A DNA stretch of 64,000 nucleotides. It comes from Triatoma infestans (taxonomy: Eukaryota > Arthropoda > Insecta > Hemiptera > Reduviidae). The stretch is taken from assembly GCA_011037195.1 (NCBI GenBank), contig JAAEAF010003567.1, positions 90,595-154,594 of the forward strand, read 5' to 3'. Positions 11,201 to 23,200 of the stretch are shown here, piece by piece. Made by a program: the position numbers and the translations under genes. The notes under the pieces were generated by a model that did not search any database, was not told the DNA's origin, and was given only the letters and a program-made list of their open reading frames with translations. Numbering within the stretch: the stretch's first letter is position 1; each line of letters opens with the position of its first letter.

Positions 11201-14200
11201 TTTCCCAGACAAAAATTTCAAATAAGTCATACAACTACATATATGTATGTATACACACAGTATACACATATATGTATGTATACAGTAATCATATAATGTG
11301 TTCAGTGAATGCAAAATTGAAAGAAAATACTCGCAGCTGGAGCCGTCTTCCAGAAAATCGTGAAAAACTGAAAATAGTAACACTCAGTAAAGTGGATACC
11401 TCCAGCTGACAGATTTTGATCAAAACTTAATTCGGTGTCGATACGCTGACACCAAATTAATAAACAAATTTGAACTTTCTGCGATTTTTTTTTTTTTTTT
11501 TTTTTATTTAGGTATGCTGACCGATACCAATACACAAGAAGTTTCGTAGCCTATCACAGACTACCCAGACGCAAGAACAGTTTTATGGACACTACATCAA
11601 ATTTATAAAAAGTATTGATTTTAAAGATTTCAAATTTACTTTCTCAAATTAAAACTAATTTTTCATATTGTCATCTTTGAAAGTTTATTCCTGAAATTAT
11701 GGTAATTATTTTTGTTACTTTTCCGTTATTATTTATGGTTTTCTTTATATAATAATATTCATAGTGCATGCATCAATTAACTCTAGTGTTTTCACCAGGA
11801 GTAAACTAGTTACTTTCACCAGGAAAAAAACATAACACACATAGTAAAAGAGTAAGACCAATTTCTAAAATCCACTGATTTGATCTCAGGGGAAGTGAAA
11901 ATGATTATTTCCAGCGAAAACTGGATAACGAAAATTTGACACGATCGCATTACTTCCTCTTTCTGGAATTAAGAAGTATATTACAATTATAATTGGCAAA
12001 TTTTCAATGTATACTAGAAATTTTTTCGACTTTTATTCCCTACAAATATAAGGGTTGGAATTACACTTGTTTATCTTGCATCACCCTATATATATATATC
12101 CACCCCACTTACAACGCTTTGTAATTTAACTCATGAGTACTCAAGAACCCCTAAAATAAATTTTTGAAGAAAAAATATTTCAAGAAAAATGATGATAGAT
12201 TTATACACTGTGCAGTTAGCATTTTAAGTTTAAAGAGAATCGTTGGAAAATCAGCATGATCCTGAAGAAGCCTATTACAAAATGAAAGAAATTACTGACG
12301 CGGTTTCAACCGAGAGACCAAGTGTTTTGAAAAAAAGAAAAGATATTTCCAAGCTGAGTAGTACCTATTGTCTCTCCATCTATCAGCTGCTCCTCGTGGC
12401 GGCCAGCCACCTCTTCCTCCTCCACCGCCATGTCCTCCTCCTCCTCCACCACCGCCGCCGCCACCACCACCACCACCGGGTGGTCCTCCTATAGAAAAAA
12501 GTTACAATTAGAAAATTATAATCAAAATAAATTAAAATTTAAATAATGAATACCCGAACATATTATAAATAAACAAAGTTTATGACCTCTCGTCACTCTA
12601 AGAGATTCGGCCAGTGAATTAACGATCGCTTTTATAAAGAATTTTGGCGCAGTGTTCCTTTATGCGAGAATTCATTACCCAAAAAATGTTGCCAAACAAA
12701 TGCTGAAAAATTTTCTAAGAAAATTTTTAAGTAAGTACATAACATTTGCATTCCAAGTTAAACAAATACTCCTCATTTTAATTTGTATCCAAAGATTAAT
12801 GGATAAAATTTTAATTGTCTTAAATAAAAATATTCCGTAAGGAATAAAAAAAACAATATTTAAATATAAAAGACAATATTTTCATACTGAAATTGCAGTT
12901 TTCAAAAAATTGCCAATCCAAAATGGATTATTTATAACCGTGAACTGGTTTGTACCAGATTATTAATAATTACACTTAAGTCATCTAGAACGGACTGCAT
13001 TCCTCTCTCGTTTTGTGGTGGTTTCTGGCATGTGTGCTGCTTTTTAAAAATTCACTTCTGTCATCTGCTGGACTCACGTCCTCATGTGGCTCTCTCCTTT
13101 CTTAATTTCACTTTAAACATTATGTATGTTATATGATCTTTAGATGCCCAATTTTTGTGTCTTTTATTTATTTAGTTAGTTTTATTATGATAACTTTTAT
13201 TTTTAAATCTCGCTTTCAATTAAGTTGGTTCTAGAAAAATATTCTTAATTTTAAACCACCTGAGCTGTCCGGATCCAGGAGCGTGAGCTTTCACATGTTC
13301 AAGGAGTGCATGCTATCTTCAACTGTTCCTCTATTCCAGCCTCCTTCCAAGCAAGTCCCCTATTGTTGGTCATGGCTCTAAGCCCTGTAAAAGTCTTTTG
13401 GGTGGGGATACCATAACAAAAAAAAAATGATACAATAAACCTCTATTCAATCTAATGGTATAAGCCAAAAGCTGGTAAAAAATGAATAGTATCTTTGACG
13501 ACATACAAAAGTAAATTCATACTGTTTTCAGGACGACCCTAGTGTTTTCTCCACATTGTCTTATATAGTTTACAGCAAAATGTAAACTCTAAATCCTTCT
13601 TTTGTTAATATAAATTGAAAAAAAAGAAGGTTATTATTTAAGTAAATGCTAGCATTGATCGTTGTACAGAGAGATACGGTTTTTTTCAGTATGTTTCTTG
13701 AGCATTATGTAAATGCTTGAAATGCACATTTCACTATACACTGGTAATGTGATATTAGTTCAAAACGAACTAAAGAAGCATTCTTCCAAAGAAAAAATAA
13801 TTACTAGCTGTGACTCAGATTTAAGTCATATCATGACTTTTCTGGAATCCTGTTTTCGAAATATTATTATACAATCTTTCATTGTTTACTTCATGAAATA
13901 TAATAAAAAAAAAAATTTAAAAACAAAAAAATCATTTAGGATTATATTGATTATATAACACACTATACTGACTCCTAAATGGTGAAGAAGGTGGCGGTCC
14001 ACGTCTGAATCCATCGTGCCTCTGGCCACCTGCCCCTCCGCCACCATGATGCTGTTGGTGACCGCCTCCATGTCCGAAATCTCCTCTGAACCTCTTTACA
14101 TTAGGCCCGTTACTACCACGACCACCTCCGCTTCCACTACCGCCTCCGCCGCTGCCACCACCACCCATTGGACCTTTTCGTGCAAAACCAGCAGCAGCTG

Positions 14201-17200
14201 CCTCTTTATTGTACTTATGAACCAATGATCTCGCCTCATTCTCCTCCAATTCAGCGTAAATAATTTCAGAGAACAAGCTCTTGTCAGGCAGAACAAAGTT
14301 GGCTGTTGAAAAAAAAACAAAAAAAAGGAATCAGTTTGCCATCTTTATAAGACAAGAAAACATTTGACTTAATAAAAATAAAATAAATTAGACAAAAAAT
14401 AAAATGAAAGATGTAGGCTTTCAAGTAAAAAAAAAAAAAAAACTCATGCGAGACTTATGGAAATGTAGAAGGGCGCGACAAGGATTGTGGGGGGTAGAGA
14501 GTAAAAAGTTAAGAATAAACAACGTGCTATGTAAGTATACATGCCTGGTCAAAAACTTAATTAAAATATTAAAACAACTTTCTTTTTTTGAGGTATATCG
14601 TAATCCTTTTGTTACCTTTCATTTCCATAACGGCATTTTCGGGTACATCTTTTTTTTCTTGCTGGGCCTGTTTTTGAGTCCTTGTCTTGAACTCTTCATC
14701 TGTAGGTACTATTACGACAGCCTTCCTGATGAAACCCTCAAAATTGCGCATTTTGCGCCTTTGGGCAGCCGGATAAACATTTGTCTGTGTATGTAAGACA
14801 TTACGTCAAATAGCTTTAATTAAATTGAATTATTCCAGATTTTTTTTTTCTTTTTTTTCATTTAATTTTTTAAATTGTCCAAAAATTGGTATCAATAAAA
14901 ACTAAACTTAAAAAATATTCTTACCATTAATACTTACGATGACTGCTTCCTCTCTAGAAGTATTAATTGCATTAATTCTAACTTAATATTAACTTAGTGT
15001 GTAACATTTAATAATATAATAACAAATGTCTCAAATGATTTCAAAATTTAGGTAAATATTTAACCCAAATTTCCTCTGGATCATAACCTCTTATCACTTT
15101 TATAAGTACGAAAAATATATTGTTTTAAAACATTATGAAAAGAATATTTAATGGACACCTTTTGTTAATATTCTTGCCTTCCTTGGATGTAAGAAAAGAA
15201 AACTAGTTTTATTAGACCCTCTTTTAGTAAATGAAAAGTTATACTTGCAGTATACATATCTTCCTTACATGTTAACATCAGTAAATATGTGTGTGAATAC
15301 TTGCCAATCAGCAATAAATATTGTATCATTACCTTTCCACTCACATTCTCAATTATCCATGTAATTTATTTAAATTAATGATCCATATAGGTTACATGTT
15401 GAAATTAAAATCAGAATATAAAAAAAAATCTCTTCTCACATTTTCTTTTTTTTTCCTGTTTTATAGCTTATATGTATAAAAATGAAAATTATATTGATCA
15501 AATTTACTAAAGTGAAAAATATTCTTTTATTTAAACTTACGAATAACTTACTCACAACACTCACCTTTCATTAGATGCTCACAGCAATTTTGTTGTTCAC
15601 CATAACAGTGGTTAACAAATTTATATATAAAAGAAAAATTGACTTACCAAAACAAAAAGAATGATAGGAATTCCTAATGAACGCCCCTGCAAAGTTTTTC
15701 ACTTACCTTTTCTTTTCATTGGAATAACTCCTTTAATGATGGATTGTTTAAAGAGCCGACGCAATATTTAATTTTTTGGCGCATACTATGCTAAGGTTCA
15801 TTAGCACCTATTTCATTTATATGAAATTGATTGCTAACATAACGATTTAACAACATTAATCGCAATAACTGCCAATAATTTATTTTTGCGTTGACTCTTT
15901 TCCTAATTTTTTTTTTTTTAATTATAAAGAAATAAGTTAAAAACTTGAATTTATACCCGAATGACCTCTTTAACTTAGATTTATTTTATTTTTATTCCAT
16001 TTTAAGTTACACGGTAACAAACAAAAGCAAGATATTCGAGGAGTGATTTATTTGACCAGAGGATATTTGAAATTCCTATTATCTAACTATTCAGTTTGAA
16101 ATAATATATTCTTAGCTTTATAGGTAAACCAAGGCACTTAACACAAAACACAATATAAGTACCAAACCTGATTTTGGATATTTAATATGACATGCTCGAA
16201 ATTTCGCCTTTAAAAAGAATTTATATAAGATAAACTTCTTTGCATGCAGAGCAATAAGCTGTTTTTAGATAATAAATGACGGTATCAATGTGACTATATT
16301 TGTTAAGTTGTGTAAAACACTTGCTTTCTGTTACTACAATACACTTAAACTTTATTTATTTTTTTTCTTATTTGAACTAATTACTTAATATTTAAATTAT
16401 TATCCTTAATACTGGGTGATGGGATTCTGAGCATACTTAACGGTACTTATTTTCCATTTGCGTTTTCATCTGAACAAAAAATTGAATAAGAATTTTGGCC
16501 TACTCTACTTTCAAACTGCAATTAGAACAAAATTTACCGAAATTAGAAAATACCATTTTATGATAGTATGTGGCAAAATAATATTTTATTTTTTTATTGC
16601 TAGCATTCATTGTTAATATTTAATAATACTCCATATTTTATACTAGTGGAACTAATATTAAATAACTGGATTTAAAACAGCAGCACTTCAGAAGAAAAAA
16701 CCTGAGGTCACAGCATCTTATGATCTCCCAAAAATCAATTTCCCCGAAACATTTATCACTTCAATAGAGGAAACCTGACGACACAGTATCTTATGATCCC
16801 CCCAAAAATTTACCCGAAACATTTTTAACATATATGTGACAGATACATCAGCCACTTTTACGGGAAAATTGGGAATAATTAAAATATAAATTTAATATAA
16901 TCATGTATCCAGTTGGCGTATTTTAAGAAAAAATTAATATTCCTCTTTAAAAACAAAGCGGAATATCAAATTTAGGGTTTCCTGCAATTTTTCGTTTTTG
17001 AAATATTCTGATTTATTTTTATTTTTTTTGCATTGTATGGATCCATTCCTATGATTATATTTTTTTTTAGGGGCTAATATAACGTTTATTTCTGGTAAAA
17101 ATTCTATTTTCAAAATTTGACACAATCGCAAGACTTTCCAACTGTTTTGATAGAATCCTTCGTGTCTGTTCTTCTCGTGCTACCTAAACGGATTATAAAC

Positions 17201-20200
17201 TTGGAGCTTCCTATAATTAAGAGACAACATAAAGAGAAAGTAAAAACGGACTAGTTTTAAATAACAGTGTTTTTTTTTTGTTTATAAAACTACCGTTTAA
17301 AAAAAAAAAAAAAACATGTTTATGAGGAAGGATTTGTTATTCCTACCTCTTTACTGCTATACGGGGAGGAAATAATGCGATCAATTTTTGAAAACAAGAG
17401 GTTTTACCAGATATTTATGTTCTGTGGTTTCTTAAGGATAGAAAAAATGTTTTTAGCAAATAGTCTCCCTCTTCAGCTATGTAGTGAAAAAAAAACATCC
17501 CAATAAACAACAAATTATTATAGGTAGCTTTAACTTTATAATCCATTTCTGGTATCACGAGAAGAACGACCCGAAGGATTCTATCAAGTTCCGTCACCTT
17601 TCTCAACAATTTTTGCAACTTGGTGCCATTATCTCGAACGCCTCCAACGATCTTCATTAAATTGTGCACATAAAGGCCAGATTTGTTTACTTTCCTACGG
17701 TTTTATTTTAAACATTTTTCTGGGGGAAATAGTGAGGGTTGGGGAGGGGGCAGTTACGTTGAGCTTTCCCTTGAAGAGCTTTTTCAGTTGTTGCGTCTAT
17801 TTTGTTATATAATAAAGTACATTAAATATATGTTTCAATTCCAAGTATGAAGGATATTAGTTAATGGAATTGCGTCTTAAACGCAACAGAGATTCCTGGG
17901 ATCTTCGAAATTTATTCGTACCCGGCTCCAACGATTTTTCTTAAACAAACGCAACGATTTTTTTCTCAAAATTTTATTAATTCTCATAACGTTACGCTCA
18001 TCTATTAAAAGTTAACCTGAATTGTTGGTGTTAAATAGAACCGCTACTTAGATTCCAACATACCTAGAAACTTTGTCCTAAATACCAATAAGTAGAATTA
18101 ACGTTGGTCCACAACTACTTATTCGCATGTTTAATATAATGAATGAGCAAATTAAACGTTTAATAAGAATTCAAGTTCAAAGAAATACCGCCCTTCTAAT
18201 ATACAGATTCGGACATTATTTTCATAATAATTTTTACCTCATTGTTCAACTTGTCTGTCAGCCATAATCCTATAAATATCTTAAAATTATATTTTCAGGA
18301 AGAGAGAGTGAAATAAGTATTTCACATCAGATTCTTTCTTCTTTTTTTCTGTTCGCTTTATTTAAATAAAATAAAATGTTAAGCTCAAGTTTTTCGAAAT
18401 TTCACAACTTGACCCGTTTTGATCCATTCTTAAATTTTCTAACCAAAAAATTCTTGAAAGTCCGCTAACAAGGCACCTCTGCGCTTTAATTAGTGCACCT
18501 AACGAAGGTAGAGGTAATTGTCCTCACCAAAATTTCTCTACATGCGTTTTTGTGATTTTATTAAGGCCACTAACACATGACTATCACACTCAAACTGAAT
18601 AAGAATTTTGCGATATATCTACTTATTTATAATGCTCTATAAAATGAAAAAATGAAATTGAACTTAATTTGAATATATTTCCCCGTTTTAATTTATCATT
18701 TTGTTTTATGTATCTTCAAAAATATTTATAAATGAGTAGTTTTGATGCGATTAAAAACGGTTTATTACACAGCTCTACGGGATGAGAGAATTCCTATTTG
18801 GGCGTATAATTATACTGTAGGATGGGGAACAGTGCGCATTATCTTCTCCTTGTTTATTTATAACTTTGTTAGAATTTTAGGAAGTCGACCTTTTAATCCT
18901 GAAAGTTGATTAATAATTACGTTCTAAATCTAGGTTTCGAGTGTCATGTTTTACTGAATAGTCACAAACATCGTGGGTACAAAAAAAAAATAACGGAAAA
19001 TATTCTGCACTTATAATTTAACACTATGGGTCCTTACCCAAGGCAATGGGGGCATTTTACGGAAAAATAGCACCCAAATCTATTATAATACCAAGTATCC
19101 TATTCCTCCACTGCAATATGATTCACTTTTAAAATAATTACTGACTGAATAAATTATTTGAACATATTTTTAGACAAATTTTTGAATCGGACTTAAGAGA
19201 AATTTCTTCTTGACTTCTACGAATCTCTTTTTTAAATCTTTTGAGATTTAAAAAAGTAAACAAAATTGAAACCTAAAAAAAACTTATCGATAGTCTTCAA
19301 ATAATATTTCTATGTTTATTACTAAAATCTATAAATCATTAAACTTGAAAATATACAATCATCTTATTAATCAGAAAAAAGTCTCTAATTTAAGACAGAG
19401 ACTACTTCTGTTGAAATATCGTGATCAAATATATATATATATATAAATATTTTTTCTTGCAGATGAAATTTTGATGATTCCCAGAAAAGATTATTGTAAT
19501 CGTAAAACATGAAAGAGATCATTTTCGGTTGGCACTTTTAAGTGATACTTCTTAGAACTAAGATATTATAAAATACTCTTAAAACTATATTAAAAATAGT
19601 AAAATGTAAAGAAAGACAATTCGGGTATAAATTCAAGATATACTGGCGTTTATAGAATCTATATTACCTGATCTAAAATAAAATTTCTCCTTCTATGGGC
19701 ACCAATATCCATAAGTTTGTTGAGACATTTCGTACATTTATCGATAAGTATATCCCAACGTCCGCTGTAGTTGGCTTTTCTTGGCAAACCCATAACCTAT
19801 ACAAAAAGCAATAACTTCAATTAATTTAAGACATCTAAGTTTGTTTACTATTAATAAATGTGTAAGAGGCACCTTCCTCTGAATGTAAAGGATATTAAGT
19901 TAAATTATAAATGTCGATAAAGATCAAATTATTATATAATCATATATTGGTAATAATTATGAATGTTGAGTTTTATAAAAATAAAATGATTTTTTTTTTT
20001 TTTTACAAATGTAAAACAATTCGCTGTATAACACTCATACGACTTTCTCTTACCGCTGCTTACATAACCCCCTCACCTAAAATTTCTAATAAGCTTTCCC
20101 GGGAAAAGTTTCCAAGAAAAGTGTCAAGTCTCTTGTATAAAGTTAGGGTATCCAAATTTAATGAAATCAGTCGTTTTTTTTTATGAAGAAAATAGCAATA

Positions 20201-23200
20201 AAATAAACTAAAGTCCGGTCAACCAATTTTGGAAACATACTTAATTCTGGTTAATATTATATAGACGATTGTATAATAAACTGAACTGCACTTAGAGGAA
20301 AACAGCCCCACCCTTCCCTCAAAATCCCTTACATGAAATGTATCAAATTAAAGTTGGAGCTTTTTATATGTTTAGTTTATATATTCTAACTAAATGAAAA
20401 TCTTGGAGTCGTTTTCAAGAAAATACTAAATAACTGATTTTTCAGTTATTTAGTGTTTTCTTGAAAACGATATATAACATATATATGGATACATACTTAT
20501 GGATGACATATATACAGGCTAAGTATAGGGACATATACATATGGATATATATAAAGAAATATATCATATATCTAAATAATATATATATATAATATATAGA
20601 TATAGATACATACATAAAACCACTTCCATCAAAGTATTTCGTACTTGGGGAAACTCAAAATGTGAATTTCCGGTGAAAATTCGATATCGAAAATTTCACA
20701 CGATCGCAATACTTCCTTTTCAGTAAGAGGAAGTAATAATTGGATCATACAAATAACTCTACTTAAATAGCATCTTACCTTCATTTTATCTATTAATGCA
20801 TTTGTACCAATAATATTGTAACGCTTTTCAGGGTGTTCTTTAGCGTAATTATTAGCCCAAGTTGTTTTACCACAAGCTGGAAGTCCGCACATCATTATCA
20901 TCTGAAATAACCAACAAACTAATTAATAGATTTCATATTAAGTTGGTGATTTAATTCTACAGTGAAAAACAGTCTGAAGGAAAAAAAAAAAAAAAAAGCT
21001 ACAATTTTACAAAATTTTTTGGAAATTCCGCATCTGAACGAGAGAGGACACCTGCGTTTTTTCAGTTTTTGTTGCTTCTTTATCTTTGTTTCGAGACAGG
21101 TAGGCCAAGAAACTCTCATTTAAAGCCTACGAATGGTTGAGACACAACCAAAAATGGCTAATTTACAGGGGCCGACTAAATAGGTTTCAGTCTGATCAAA
21201 ATTTACAAATAGATCTCTAATATTAGCAAATGACTAATTACGAATCTTATAGTAGTGAATAGGATGGCACTCACAAGTTTCCAGAATTTACAAAAATATA
21301 AAACTTCTGATATGGAAATATTGAAACGAAATATTTTTAAGCAATTTGTCCCTTCTATTGTTCAGCATCGGACATTGTTTTCATTATTCCATTCAATGAA
21401 GCAATCAATTTTGAAGTCATTGCTCGACTTACATCTAGTGACCTTATAAATAGACATCATATAATATATAATATTTTAAATATTAATAAGCTTAATTTCT
21501 TAATGTTATTAATTACAATTATTATAAAACCTAACAAATTTTACAACTAAATTTTAAAAAAATGAATAGAAATGCAGAGCAACCTCGCAATCACTACGTT
21601 TTTCTGGTCTTTTCGGCCCAGCAACAGCCTTCTCAACGGGGAAGTTCTTTACAAACGTGAAATCTTGCTGAATTTCACCCCATGGATCTGTCTGGCCAAA
21701 ATTCACAGCGAATTTTACGTTTTTGGATAGCACATGAGGGGCTAACGCTTTACCCTGAAGTTCATCTTTAGGAAGTTGCCATGCAACATTCAAATATTCA
21801 CCATTAACACTATAAGATATTATGAAATCCGTTTCCGTGAACTCCTATAAAGATAAAAAAAAGAGCAGATTAAACAAGAATTTAAACAAAAGTAATAATC
21901 TGTCCAATTCCTGGCACTTTATGTCATGATTTGGATGATACCGTGTGAAAAAAAATATACTAACCAAATAAGTAGTAACAACATCGCCTTCACCGAATGG
22001 TTTACCGTAATTTGTGAATTGGCAATCAACAGATATTTTTCCTGTTCCACCATATCCAAAGGAAAGAGGTTCTTCACCTGTAAAATTTTGCAAGATGTAG
22101 TAAACAATGAAATACTAGATAGATAAATGGTCAAGTGAAATACAAAAAATTAATAATATTAAAAAAATTGATAGTATGATCATTAAATTTTGAATGCTTA
22201 CCTAATTGCATTGAAGTATCAAAAGTTGACCAACCAATACGAAGTACATTGGGATTTGGTTCATTTTCTAAATGTGACACGTTACAATTTTCAACTAGCT
22301 AGAAATTTTATTTTTTATTAATAATAAACAAATGCTACTTCAAAATAAATTCATTTTTTTGAAATTAACTAACCTTAACTTGGAAACATAACTTTCCTTC
22401 GGTATAAGCGTATGTTCCACGGGCTCCCGCCCAAATAAAACCGAATCCCCCTTGAGTCATTGGGGTAGCAGTGTACAAAGTATCTTTGTCAATCATTAAA
22501 TTTAAATCTGAATCATCTGGATTCATAAAAAGAATGTGTAAATTACACAGCTTTTATAAAGAAAAATAATAATAAATAACAAAAAAATACGTACACCAAC
22601 TGAGGGTTACATCACTATCTTTGATCTCAGGTTCTTCTTCTTTAACTTGTCTAGAAGGGCTCTGCTGTCTACTAAGAACAAAATTGTTTTCCAGTAGTAC
22701 ATAAACTGATTTAATTTTAAATAATAAAAGAAACTTTATTATATAAAAATCATATACCTTTTGTATGGGCTTGGTGATAGTGAACGCTTTCTTTTACGAT
22801 CTTCCCTATAAGAATCTCTTTCCGTTTTTATTTCATTCTCTGCCTTAATATGCTTTCCCTGGGAATTAAAAATTAATCAATCTGATTTGAACAATCACGT
22901 GACTTTCTCTTGCAGTAATTAACTTAGTCTGATTTATTTATTTAAATGGGAATTACCCACTTACAGAATTGTCATATAGCTGAAAATGTACATAGCAAAC
23001 AAAAATGTTTCAGAAGTGTGTCCTAATATTTCCCACAATTTTATTATAAATGAGTTCTTTACTTCGCTCAGTTCAAAATATCATTCCTTACCTACTTGTA
23101 ATACCTCGTAAGCCTACATCCAATAGGAACCGAATATTTTACTACGTTGCAATATGTATCGTAACTGGCATATATTATATGGCGTAACACATAATTCTGA

